64,000 nucleotides of DNA from NCBI GenBank assembly GCA_022376465.1, contig JACDTU010000003.1:744001-808000 (forward strand). Direction: 5' to 3'. Below are positions 1 through 9,704 of this stretch, in pieces; position 1 is the first letter of the stretch, and each line of letters starts with the position of its first letter. The notes below the pieces were generated by a model. That model searched no databases. It had not been told where the DNA came from and saw only the letters and a program-made list of their open reading frames with translations. The position numbers and the translations under genes were made by a program. Source of the DNA: Cubamyces lactineus (taxonomy: Eukaryota; Basidiomycota; Agaricomycetes; Polyporales; Polyporaceae).

Positions 1-745
1 CTTCTGAGCCTTGCCCTTGCGGAGTGAACGCATATCTATGGGCTCCAGAAATGGACTCTCCTGTCGCTGTTCCCGACATGTACGATGGTACTGATTTTCG
101 TACAAATTCTGGGGTTGCGCTGCGACCAGTATACTCCAATTCAGATTTAGTCTCCTCGACCTCTGTCTGAATATGCTCTTCTCTCGGTTCAGGTGTTTCT
201 GCCTCTACCCGAGTGTCTTCTGTTTTCGGTGCAGGTACTACGACCTTAATCCGAATAGTTTCTTCGATTTTCGGTTCAGGTGCTTCGACCGTCGTCCGAA
301 AAGTCTCGTCCTCCTTGTCCGAGTCCTCTACCTTAGGCAGTTCGGTCTCCTTTCCTTTCTCCTTGAAGGATGGACCTGATTCCTTAGGTGATTCGGATTC
401 TTGAGGTTTCGGGGTTCCTACTCTTGAAGTCGGAAACGATCCTGACACAACTCTCGGACTATTAATCCGACCAGTAGCTTTTCCAGCAAGTAGTGGCTTC
501 TTGACTACCGCGGGTTGTCGTCCGTGGGTACTAGTAATATCCCGCTCTTGTGAGGAGTGTGTTAGGATTAAAGCCGATGCGTGCTTGACGTTTGGAACTT
601 CCTTAGTGTTGTACCGAAGTGGACACCTTTCGTTGGTGCAAAAATTCCACTTGTCTACGCTTTCTCGATAGTATACGTCCCGAGCTTTGTCGGAGTTGTA
701 GAGATGATATAACCTTGAACAACTATATGGTTCAGCTGAACTCAT
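1..745 (-). CDS. ORF2 of the left retroelement (Gag N-terminal region), partial
   Basis: The frame starts at ATG 745-743 and stays open for 248 codons to base 1, so it is cut by the window edge. The ATG overlaps the ORF1 stop. The first 60 residues contain a Tyr/Trp/Cys-rich patch (VYYRESVDKWNF). They are followed by a long tail rich in Pro, Glu and Lys. The second element has the same order, a VYY...W patch and then a Pro/Glu-rich linker, directly in front of its recognisable Gag. I infer that this ORF is the N-terminal part of Gag or Gag-Pol. It is the first ATG of the inferred genomic RNA. Confidence 0.55.
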   Translation of the reverse strand, partial: MSSAEPYSCSRLYHLYNSDKARDVYYRESVDKWNFCTNERCPLRYNTKEVPNVKHASALILTHSSQERDITSTHGRQPAVVKKPLLAGKATGRINSPRVVSGSFPTSRVGTPKPQESESPKESGPSFKEKGKETELPKVEDSDKEDETFRTTVEAPEPKIEETIRIKVVVPAPKTEDTRVEAETPEPREEHIQTEVEETKSELEYTGRSATPEFVRKSVPSYMSGTATGESISGAHRYAFTPQGQGSE

Positions 746-1617
746 ACACGTTGTGCTTGTCGTAGGAAAGCCTGATGTAGTTCCCTAGCTCGGAGGCAAC
801 TACGAAATTTCCTAAGATTTTCTTCGAGGTCTATATCTGCGTAGTTCTCCGGATTGAGGACCTTTGCTCGCAGGTAGTCAATCTGGTTCTGAAGATATCC
901 CGCAAAGTTCCGTACCCTCGTTGGAGGCGTAACAGCTTGTCTTGGAATAAATTCGAGTGTCTGGATGACCTGAGTTATGTATCGATGGGCTCGTTCGAGA
1001 GTCGCGTGATATCTCCTCGTGAAGTCTTCCTGTCCTAGTACTTCCAAGTTATCTGCTATAACTCGAAGTGTATCGATCGCGTGCACCGGAAGCTGTGTTC
1101 TCCGATAGAATATTCCTGCCGTTGAGGATGCTTCTTCAACACTAGTTTCTGGAGTCGATCGATCCGAACTATCCGTTCCTGGACTCGCTCGGGTTGGAAT
1201 GGGTACGCCTATTGCTACTCCTGATTCCGCCTGAATGGCCAGAGAATTCCTATATTCTCTCCACTCTTGTGTTCGCTGAAACGCGGGTTCGTGGTCCGAT
1301 ACTCGAGTGCTCCGACCCGACGATATTGAACTGGTACTTTCTACGTAAGGGATTGTCGAGCTAAAACCTCTTATCAAGGGGAATGGGGATCCTCTTGGCG
1401 AACTTGGGAGAGCAACTATATTCTCCGGGATCGCGAGTGGTGGTAGCCTCGGCAGTGTTTTGTTCCTTCCGTCTAGTACCCCGGGTGATTGTCGCAATGG
1501 GGGTTGTGTAGTTCCCTCCGTATTGACTATCGTCTCTCTGTACGTTACGAGCAAGAGAGGGTTCTGATGCGTTTCGTAGTCGTTGTCTTTCGACGTAGGC
1601 CTCTGCACTTTTAACAA
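742..1617 (-). CDS. ORF1 of the left retroelement, open frame without any ATG
   Basis: An open frame of 291 codons ends with TGA at 744-742. It holds no methionine codon at all, and the open frame extends upstream through the primer-binding site into the LTR. Its C-terminal half is rich in Arg, Gln and Leu and looks alpha-helical (residues about 180-290). The N-terminal half is rich in Ser, Thr and Pro. I recognise no domain. A Gag-like or accessory role is possible. The stop codon overlaps the ATG of the next ORF as ATGA, which would suit termination-reinitiation. Initiation would have to be at a non-AUG codon or through a spliced leader. It could also be an untranslated leader, but open frames of this length are rare by chance. 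Confidence 0.5.
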   Translation of the reverse strand: MLKVQRPTSKDNDYETHQNPLLLVTYRETIVNTEGTTQPPLRQSPGVLDGRNKTLPRLPPLAIPENIVALPSSPRGSPFPLIRGFSSTIPYVESTSSISSGRSTRVSDHEPAFQRTQEWREYRNSLAIQAESGVAIGVPIPTRASPGTDSSDRSTPETSVEEASSTAGIFYRRTQLPVHAIDTLRVIADNLEVLGQEDFTRRYHATLERAHRYITQVIQTLEFIPRQAVTPPTRVRNFAGYLQNQIDYLRAKVLNPENYADIDLEENLRKFRSCLRARELHQAFLRQAQRV

Positions 1618-1629
1618 GTGGAGGGTTAA

Positions 1630-1643
1630 AGCTTTCAGTCTAA
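1630..1643 (-). other. Primer-binding site, self-priming type (left element)
   Basis: Directly after the LTR end the minus strand reads TT then AGACTGAAAGCT (plus 1630-1641). These 12 bases are the exact reverse complement of the inferred first 12 bases of the transcript (plus 1810-1821), just downstream of the TATA box. No TGG, the 3'-tRNA complement, starts this site. This is the arrangement known from Tf1, where the 5' end of the mRNA folds back to prime reverse transcription. It is assigned from sequence only. Confidence 0.6.
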
Positions 1644-2184
1644 TGTTACGCTTTCGAGCGTGACTCTTAAACTATCAAGCCTTAAGACGTCAATGAATAG
1701 AGAGCTTGTATCTATTCAGCTACTAGCCCTAGCTTGTCGAAGATAAGCGCGTAGTAGTATTTACAGTTGAAAGCGAGTTAACGAGCAACCAAAGTCGTAT
1801 TTCGCGAAGAGACTGAAAGCTGAGGGTCGCTCTATGGCGTCGCCTCTTATATACATGTACACAAGCCTGTAGAAGGAATGTTCTAGCGTATACAAGGACT
1901 TTCTGGTACGTAGTAGCCAGCGCTAGTTGAACCTAGTAACACTGTGGCAGTGCTACTGTGGACTGTGCAGAAGCGCCTGTGCACTGCGCGGAAGCGACTG
2001 TGCACTGTACAGAAGTAACTGTGCATAGAAAGTCCTAGAGTGTCCTGGATAATACGAGACCATTCCTGTCTGTAAGAACTGTAGCTACAATCCTAGAGTC
2101 TGCCACATTCGTATCGTACAGCGTAAGTATCAGACAACGTTACCAGTCCATTGAGATGCCGCAATACCTATCGTACATCGTAAC
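1644..2184 (-). repeat. 5' LTR of the left retroelement
   Basis: On the plus strand the block begins TGTTACG (1644-1650) and ends CGTAACA (2178-2184), a perfect 7-bp terminal inverted repeat with the TG...CA ends expected of an LTR. The same seven bases end the LTRs of the second element. Only one LTR of this element is in the window, so the outer end rests on the inverted repeat alone. An alternative outer end near 2145 also ends in CA but fits less well. If 2184 is right, the ATG at 2156 of the neighbouring gene lies inside the LTR. Confidence 0.6.
1846..1853 (-). promoter_or_regulatory. TATA box of the left LTR
   Basis: The minus strand reads TATATAAG here. The inferred transcript 5' end at about 1821 is 25-32 bases downstream, the usual distance. 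The transcript would run leftward through the rest of the LTR into ORF1. Confidence 0.6.
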
Positions 2185-3820
2185 AGTTACTACGAAGAGG
2201 AAGGAGGACAACCCTTGGCAGCCACTGCTGGAGGCTCTGAAGACGAAATCCAGCGTCGCTCCCCGTCCCCGCCAACTCGCAATCTGGCAACTGTACATGT
2301 CCAAGAAGCCGGAGGAGATCGACATTGTCTATAAAGAACGTTGGCCCCAAGCCAACCTCCCCAGCACTCGCAGCCTCTCATTTCGCGCCGCAATCGCGCG
2401 GGAGCTTCTTGCTCAAGAGAGCGAAGAATATCGTGAGGAGCTCAACGAGGAGGCTATCCGCATGCACGAGGAGGAGCTCGCCGAGCTCCAGGCGTTGCAG
2501 TTGCCTCAAGCGGATCCGAATGATGAGCAGGCCATGCGCAGGTGCGTCGTCCCTTTGCCTCTCCCATCTGTTCGTCGATACTCACCTCGTTTAATCAGCG
2601 CTCGTGAAGAGTTCGCCGCGGTTGTGCAACCGCTGTTGCAGCTGCTCCGCGACTATACCGGGATGTATTGCACGCTCATCGCCGGCGTGCCGCTGTTACA
2701 GGGACCCAAGGAGTTCGATCTTCGAGTGTAAGTACTTCGGCTGGTTATAGTTCTCACACCAGATACTTACAGAGCCTACAGAGTTGGGTGCGGAAGAACG
2801 GCGGGGCCCCTTGAAAAGCCATGGCATGCCATGGAAGAGGCGGCGTTCAAGAAGGACGTCATGTACTCATTCACGCGCTTTCTCATGAACACCCCAGGTG
2901 AGCATATCGTTACCGTAGTATATGGACGTGCTAATCTGCTCATATAGAATGGTACGAGCGGGTCAAGAATGTTGCGGGCACCGCAACGCCGGCATCTGGG
3001 TCCAGTGTGGCAGATCCTATGGGATCTGCCATGTCTGCACTCGGGCTGCAGCTTTCCGAGCTCCCACATGGTTCTTCCCGCCCCGCGGTGTCTCAGGCGG
3101 ATGGAAAACACCCTGCTCGGCGTTCTAAGCGCAAGGGGAGGGGATCGAGGCGCTCACAGCGCAAGGGGATCTACGAAGACGATGACTGGGAGACCGAATC
3201 CTCGAACTCAGACTGGGACTCTGATTCATCTGAATCGACGTCGACGTCCGACCCAGGCAGCGGAGATGGCGACCAGGGTTCAGAGAGCAGCGACGACGAC
3301 ATGCCCAGCGACGTTCCGACTCCGACGCTGGAGGAACTCGGGTTCGGCGCAGCCATGGCAGAACGTCTGGCTCAACTGAGCTCTACGGAACGCAGGCAGC
3401 AGCTGTTCAGGTTCACAAAGCTCTCAGCCTGGGAGAGGAGTGTGGAGAACCGTAGGGCTGAGAACGCGGCGTTGGCGGCCCAGTTCAACGTGCAGCTACA
3501 AGGCGCTGCTGCAAGGAAGTCCAAGCAGAAAGGTGCACGCCCTGCCAAAAAGGCGAAGACTGGCGAGGCCACCGCGGCTCCTAGACGGTCAGAACGGCTG
3601 CATGGCCAGGGCCCAGCGGCGACAGCAGCAGGCAGTCAATCTGTATCCTCACCCACAGAACCGCCGACCACCTCGACGCCGCCAACCACCTCGACGCAAA
3701 CGAGCGCCTTGATGCCGCCCACCAGCTCGACGCCGCCGACCACCTCACCGCCGTCCACTACCACTGCAGCACCCTCGACGACGACACCGAACACCTCGAC
3801 GCCACAGTCGTGGTCACCAC
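2156..3820 (+). pseudogene. Broken multi-exon gene, resembles agaricomycete transposon-accessory proteins
   Basis: Three exons can be read: 2156-2727, 2782-2897 (or from 2773; both acceptors keep frame) and 2948 to about 3820. Residues 1-190 carry a WQLYM motif and a TGMYCTLIAG motif. I associate this pattern with multi-copy agaricomycete proteins found near KDZ-type transposons, from memory and without a search. Then come an acidic Ser/Asp stretch, a helical segment, a basic Lys/Arg segment and a Thr/Pro-rich tail. The frame is cut at about 3810-3820 by the palindromic element, which supplies a foreign stop at 3987. At the 5' end the left LTR reaches to 2184, so the ATG at 2156 may be LTR-derived. 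The gene is probably non-functional. Confidence 0.55.
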
Positions 3821-6424
3821 GGATTGTTAACAACTGCCCACGTAGGTGGGGAAATTCTCGTGGAAGACCTGCCAACTCGATATACAAATACAAATGGCCC
3901 ACCTCATTGAGAATCAATGACACTATGGATTTTCAATGGGAGTGGGGCTTTTGTAGTAGTGTATTAACAATTGTGCCACATTTGTAAATGAGATGCATGA
4001 ATAATGCCCCCACGTATGATACACAATAGCTGGATCGTACATGGACGTGGGTGGTTTGCATATCCCTGCAATACACAATCCACCCACGTCCAATGTATAA
4101 TAGCTGAATTGTAGATGGACGTGGGTGATTTGTAGATGCCTCTGATATACAATCTGCCCACGTCTGATGTACAAAAGCTGGATTGTAGATGGACGTGGGC
4201 AGTTTGTAGATGTCAATAGCTGGATTGTAGATGGACGTGGGTGCTTTGTACATGCCTCTGATATACAATCTGCCCACGTCTGATGTACAATAGCTGGATC
4301 GTACATGGACGTGGGCGGTTTGTATATCCCTGTGATACACAATCCACCCACGTCCAATGTACAATAGCTGAATTGTAGATGGACGTGGGTGATTTGTAGA
4401 TGCCTCTGATATACAATCTGCCCACGTCTGATGTACAAAAGCTGGATTGTAGATGGACGTGGGCAGTTTGTAGATGTCAATAGCTGGATTGTAGATGGAC
4501 GTGGGTGATTTGTAGATGCCTCTGATATACAATCTGCCCACGTCTGATGTACAAAAGCTGGATTGTAGATGGACGTGGGCAGTTTGTAGATGTCAATAGC
4601 TTGATTGTAGATGGACGTGGCAGTTTTGTAAATGCCTCTGATATACAATCAGCCCACGTCTGATATACAATCAGCCCACGTCTGATATACAATAGCTGGA
4701 TTGTATATGAACGTGGCAGTTTTGTATATGAACGTGGCAGTATTGTATATGCCTCTGATATACAATCTGCCCACATTTAACTTGATTGTATATGGACGTG
4801 GCAGTTTTGTACATGCCTCTGATATACAATCAGCCCACGTCTGATATACAATAGCTGGATTGTATATGAACGTGGCAGTATTGTATATGAACGTGGCAGT
4901 ATTGTATATGAACGTGGCAGTTTTGTATATGAACGTGGCTGGATTGTAGATGAACGTGGGTGATTTGTACATGCCTCTGATATACAATCTGCCCACGTTT
5001 AGCTTGATTGTAGATGGACGTGGCAGTTTTGTAAATGCCTCTGATATACAATCAGCCCACGTCTGATATACAATAGCTGGATTGTATATGAACGTGGCAG
5101 TTTTGTATATGAACGTGGCAGTATTGTATATGCCTCTGATATACAATCTGCCCACATTTAACTTGATTGTATATGGACGTGGCAGTTTTGTACATGCCTC
5201 TGATATACAATCAGCCCACGTCTGATCTACAATAGCTGAATTGTATATGAACGTGGCAGTTTTGTACATGCCTCTGATATACAATCTGCCCACATTTAGC
5301 TGGATTGTATATGGACATGGCCACTTTGTAGATGCCACTTTTGTATTACAACTACTATCTGGGCACTTTCTAGCGCTTTTTGGGCTCCTATTTGGGCGCT
5401 TCTTCAACGCTTTTGGGCGCTTTTTTGGCTGTTATCTGGGCGCTTTTTTGGCTGTTATCTGGGCGCTTTTTGGGTTCCTATTTGGGCGCTTTTTGGGCGC
5501 TTTTTTGCGTCCAAATAGGGCAGGCATATTCAACACCTTCCTGCCCTCCTCTTCTGGGGCCCTATTAGGGCACCCTGTTGGGCCAAAAATATACATAGCA
5601 TGTATGTATATGCCATAGTACATCTCTGTGTGCATAGTGATGCAATAGTGCAGGGAAAATAACCAAAAAATGCGACCCTAGGCCAAGGGCCACCAGGAGG
5701 GGACCACTGCAGGGTGGCTGGCCTGGCTTCCTCTGGTCCAATTTCTGTGAGTAATATATCATTGGAGAGGTGCTTGAAAGGGCTTTTTAACGCATATTTT
5801 TGCAGGAGGAACCATGCAAAATTGGTAGAAATATGGATCATCGCATTTTCGCCAAAAATGGCCATTTTGTTTCCTTGATTGCTCAGCACACAGGTGTCCC
5901 CTCATGTTTTCCTTGGTACCGTTCAATTCGCGTTTTCAAGGGCTTTCTAACAGTAGTACATACATGGCATTCTGACCACATGCATTGACATCCTTCTCCT
6001 GCCCCTCCCTCACTTTACCACCTCATAGCTCCTGCAGTTCTTTGTCTTTCTCTGTGAAGTCTTTTGATATCTGTAGTATACATACAGAACTATGTATTTA
6101 TTGCTTTTTACGCCCTAATATGGCCTATCCCCAATGGAATCCATCTAGGTGCATTTTCGCACTTTTCAGATTCTCCCCTCCATATCTCTGCACCCAGAGC
6201 AGCTATTGCCTTTGTTCTTTTCGCATTTTGTGCCTGGACATTGCTACTACATGTCTGTAGAAGCTCATTTTTATCGAATGCAGCGATCAGAATTGAGCTC
6301 CTTATCAGCTGTGGCAGGCAGATCCTGTTTTGGCTTATATCTAGGTCATTATTTTTTGATCAGATGGCACATTCATTTGCTACTCATCTATAGCTACCTG
6401 TAACAACAAGAATCATGAGATTTG
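3810..6424 (+). repeat. Left arm of the palindrome
   Basis: From the outside inward, the arm holds a unique-looking end (3810-4010), a minisatellite (about 4015-5335), a block of short repeated words of the type TGGGCGCTTTTTTGG (5360-5515) and an AT-rich segment (5516-6424). It is mirrored in the right arm. ORFs in it are repeat translations (YIRGIYK-type words) with no domain. Confidence 0.8.
4015..5335. repeat. Minisatellite in the left palindrome arm
   Basis: Degenerate tandem units are built from a few words: GCCCACGTCTGATRTACAA, TAGCTGGATTGTAKATG, GACGTGGGCAGTTTGTA and GCCTCTGATATACAATC. The words alternate and form higher-order units of roughly 110 bases near 4080-4600, and shorter units near 4690-5300. 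The mirrored array is at about 7670-8460 with fewer copies. Confidence 0.8.
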
Positions 6425-6573
6425 GATGAGTGGTTGCAGAGATATGGCACAGAGGCACCAAATGCTGCCTGTTCAGCAATGCACTGCATGCATTTCCGGA
6501 GCAGTGCAACTGCACACACTGCAACTTTGGGTGTCCAGGAGGTCCATTCACTGTAGCTCACTCAATTCTTCAC
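6425..6573. other. Unpaired spacer at the centre of the palindrome
   Basis: About 150 bases with no mirror partner, flanked by inverted copies of a segment containing CAAGAATCATG. It holds short symmetric words such as GCAATGCACTGCATGC. It would form the loop of the hairpin. I see no gene. Confidence 0.6.
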
Positions 6574-8660
6574 CAAATCCCATGATTCTTGTTGTTACAG
6601 GTAGCTATAGACGAGTAGAATATGAATGTGCTATCTGATCAGAAAATAATGCCCTGAATGTAAGCCAAAACAGGATCTGCCTGCCACAGCTGATAAGGAG
6701 CTCAATTCTGATCGCTGCATTCGATAAAAATGAGCTTCTACAGACATGTAGTAGCAATGTCCAGGCACAAAATGCGAAAAGAACAAAGGCAATAGCTGCT
6801 CTGGGTGCAGAGATATGGAGGGGAGAATCTGAAAAGTGCGAAAATGCACCTAGATGGATTCCATTGGGGATAGGCCATATTAGGGCGTAAAAAGCAATAA
6901 ATACATAGTTCTGTATGTATACTACAGATATCAAAAGACTTCACAGAGAAAGACAAAGAACTGCAGGAGCTATGAGGTGGTAAAGTGAGGGAGGGGCAGG
7001 AGAAGGATGTCAATGCATGTGGTCAGAATGCCATGTATGTACTACTGTTAGAAAGCCCTTGAAAACGCGAATTGAACGGTACCAAGGAAAACATGAGGGG
7101 ACACCTGTGTGCTGAGCAATCAAGGAAACAAAATGGCCATTTTTGGCGAAAATGCGATGATCCATATTTCTACCAATTTTGCATGGTTCCTCCTGCAAAA
7201 ATATGCGTTAAAAAGCCCTTTCAAGCACCTCTCCAATGATATATTACTCACAGAAATTGGACCAGAGGAAGCCAGGCCAGCCACCCTGCAGTGGTCCCCT
7301 CCTGGTGGCCCTTGGCCTAGGGTCGCATTTTTTGGTTATTTTCCCTGCACTATTGCATCACTATGCACACAGAGATGTACTATGGCATATACATACATGC
7401 TATGTATATTTTTGGCCCAACAGGGTGCCCTAATAGGGCCCCAGAAGAGGAGGGCAGGAAGGTGTTGAATATGCCTGCCCTATTTGGACGCAAAAAAGCG
7501 CCCAAAAAGCGCCCAAATAGGAACCCAAAAAGCGCCCAGATAACAGCCAAAAAAGCGCCCAGATAACAGCCAAAAAAGCGCCCAAAAGCGTTGAAGAAGC
7601 GCCCAAATAGGAGCCCAAAAAGCGCTAGAAAGTGCCCAGATAGTAGTTGTAATACAAAAGTGGCATCTACAAAGTGGCCATGTCCATATACAATCCAGCT
7701 AAATGTGGGCAGATTGTATATCAGAGGCATGTACAAAACTGCCACGTTCATATACAATCAAGTTAAATGTGGGCAGATTGTATATCAGAGGCATATACAA
7801 TACTGCCACGTTCATATACAAAACTGCCACGTTCATATACAATCCAGCTATTGTATATCAGACGTGGGCTGATTGTATATCAGACGTGGGCTGATTGTAT
7901 ATCAGAGGCATTTACAAAACTGCCACGTCCATCTACAATCAAGCTAAACGTGGGCAGATTGTATATCAGAGGCATGTACAAATCACCCACGTTCATCTAC
8001 AATCCAGCCACGTTCATATACAAAACTGCCACGTTCATATACAATACTGCCACGTTCATATACAATACTGCCACGTTCATATACAATACTGCCACGTTCA
8101 TATACAATCCAGCTATTGTATATCAGACGTGGGCTGATTGTATATCAGAGGCATGTACAAAACTGCCACGTCCATCTACAATCAAGCTAAACGTGGGCAG
8201 ATTGTATATCAGAGGCATGTACAAATCACCCACGTCCATCTACAATCCAGCCATTGACATCCACAAACCGCCCACGTCCATCTACAATCCAGCTTTTGTA
8301 CATCAGACGTGGGCAGATTGTATATCAGAGGCATCTACAAATCACCCACGTCCATCTACAATTCAGCTATTATACATTGGACGTGGGTGGATTGTGTATT
8401 GCAGGGATATACAAACCACCCACGTCCATGTACGATCCAGCTATTGTGTATCATACGTGGGGGCATTATTCATGCATCTCATTTACAAATGTGGCACAAT
8501 TGTTAATACACTACTACAAAAGCCCCACTCCCATTGAAAATCCATAGTGTCATTGATTCTCAATAAGGTGGGCCATTTGTATTTGTATATCGAGTTGGCA
8601 GGTCTTCCACGAGAATTTCCCCACCTACGTGGGCAGTTGTTAACAATCCGTGGTGACCAC
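6574..8660 (-). repeat. Right arm of the palindrome
   Basis: Reverse complement of the left arm, about 0.5 kb shorter because it has fewer minisatellite units. One outer-arm base difference is visible by eye (ctcaataagg against ctcaatgagg). The proteins encoded by the mirrored inner ORFs are identical over most of their length, so the arms are very similar. Confidence 0.8.
7670..8460. repeat. Minisatellite in the right palindrome arm
   Basis: Mirror copy of the array at 4015-5335 on the opposite strand. It includes a run of consecutive TGCCACGTTCATATACAA words near 8000-8110. Lower copy number than in the left arm suggests expansion or contraction after the palindrome formed. Confidence 0.8.
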
Positions 8661-8800
8661 TAGTGGACGCCAACGAGCACCACAATGACGCCGACCACCT
8701 CGACAACGACGCCAAACAACTCTACGACGACGCCAAACAACTCTACGACGACGCCGAACACCTCGACGACGACGCCGAACACCTTGACGCCGCCCACTAC
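8661..8800 (+). pseudogene. 3' remnant of the broken gene
   Basis: This 140-base piece between the palindrome and the LTR continues the Thr/Pro/Asn-rich coding of the interrupted gene (ACG ACG ACG CCG AAC type codons). In another frame it continues its Asp/Ala/His/Leu-rich repeat (DAEHLDDDAEHLD). It ends abruptly at the LTR start at 8801. Confidence 0.6.
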
Positions 8801-9217
8801 TGTTACGACGAGCCTAGATCGGTCACGGCGAGCGACGTCCTAGGGATCGGACCAGAGGTCTCCAGTAGTTCGAGTCGAGTAGAGGTTCAGAGGAATAGGC
8901 AATGGATAACCAGGTCGAGCTGAGGATCCCGAGTGGATCCTCTGGTCTTAAATACAGGAAGAGAGACATGGACACGTCGGCGCCACGTAGGCGCCACGTA
9001 CCGTGAGAGTCCAGTATAACTACGTAGAGTCAGGGCTGGGAGTACAGATGATGTGGCGATGACGTGGCGGAAGGTGATAGGGTAGTAATACAACAGCCGT
9101 GTGAACCGGTGGGAAAGGGTGACGTGGCATGGGAAAGGATGACGTGGCATAACGGAGGCACGAGGGAGAGAGAGGAAAAGGAAACTGGGTGACCGTGACA
9201 CAGTGAGCGTCGTAACA
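8801..9217 (-). repeat. 3' LTR of the chromovirus
   Basis: Begins TGTTACGACG and ends CGTCGTAACA, a perfect 10-bp terminal inverted repeat. It is identical to the LTR at 18811-19227 at an offset of 10010, except for two G/A differences, both within CpG. It abuts a purine-rich tract on its inner side. Confidence 0.95.
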
Positions 9218-9229
9218 TTACCCCCTTCG
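9218..9229 (-). other. Polypurine tract of the chromovirus
   Basis: The minus strand reads CGAAGGGGGTAA directly before the 3' LTR, the expected position for the plus-strand primer of an LTR element. Confidence 0.7.
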
Positions 9230-9266
9230 TATGCTTCTACGCTGTTCCACCAGCGGAATATCCAGC

Positions 9267-9704
9267 TCAACTCGTAAACCGCTCGTCCATGTCTTCTGGG
9301 CGCAGAGGGCACTCCCACGGGTGATGGCCAGGGGCGGTGGCGCGACACCAGACACATCGCCAGTCTCGGCACCACAGGTACTCGTGATCGGGCGACCCAC
9401 AGACTAGGCAGCTGCGGCCAATAGGGTGGAGGGACGGCGGGGACTCAGGTCGAGCTGGCGAAGCGTCCATTGGGGCGGGCGAGGTGTCTCTTCGAGCTCT
9501 TACGTTACGCTCGTCGGGGGATGGATCACGGGCCGACGGCTTCCTGCGAAGACTCTGGTGTGGAACAAGGGCAGATAGGTCCCTTGGCGTCGGGCTTCGC
9601 CAGGCACTCTTCTTGCCGCAGCTGGGAGTTCTCCAGGAGGCGGGGCCGCGTCGTTGATGACCGAGGCCAGTGGCGCCATCCTTGCACGGAATGCGGGAGT
9701 TCAA
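9267..9704 (-). pseudogene. Second, frameshifted copy of the zinc-knuckle ORF 3' end
   Basis: The minus strand from 9704 ends in two linked knuckles, CLVCGSPDHEYLWC and CVWCRATAPGHHPWEC, then a stop before the polypurine tract. Over 9340-9831 it matches 12110-12603, with about ten substitutions and two single-base indels by eye. The indels put the upstream part out of frame, so only the last about 90 residues are in the ORF3 frame. Confidence 0.6.

Larger units (their letters stand above)
1..2184 (-). mobile_element. 5' part of a Ty3/gypsy-like LTR retrotransposon, cut by the window edge
   Basis: Reading leftward, the order is an LTR (1644-2184), a primer-binding site, a methionine-free open frame (1617-742) and a second ORF that starts at 745 and runs off the window. 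The layout matches the 5' half of the larger element at 8801-19227: both LTRs end in CGTAACA followed by TTAG, both have a TATA box about 30 bases before a self-complementary 5' end, and both first AUGs lie far downstream. No pol is visible because the element continues beyond base 1. The Ty3/gypsy assignment is inferred from this resemblance. Confidence 0.7.
3810..8660. mobile_element. 4.85-kb palindromic (foldback-like) element
   Basis: The left end reads GTGGTCACCACGGATTG and the right end is its exact reverse complement. The mirror symmetry continues inward for more than 2 kb on each side to a spacer at about 6425-6573. Outer and inner arm segments are nearly identical, for example 5800-6260 against 6738-7198. 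The arms differ in length because their minisatellite copy number differs. The element interrupts the Thr/Pro-rich reading frame of the gene at 2156. I see no transposase, and no clear target-site duplication apart from the near-palindromic GTGGTNACCAC at both ends. It could be a foldback or MITE-like element, or an inverted duplication of another element. Confidence 0.75.

Noticed and set aside
4015..5335. Regularly repeated words that could suggest a CRISPR array
   Set aside because: The host is eukaryotic, the units are contiguous and degenerate, and there are no unique spacers.
3923..5407. Long ORFs in the palindrome arms (up to about 250 codons with YIRGIYK-type repeats)
   Set aside because: They are translations of the minisatellite, occur in all frames and mirror each other in the two arms. 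No domain or start context supports coding.
3799..8675. Target-site duplication of the palindromic element
   Set aside because: Short matches such as GTGG can be found on both sides, but none is adjacent to both inverted-repeat ends, so I do not claim one.
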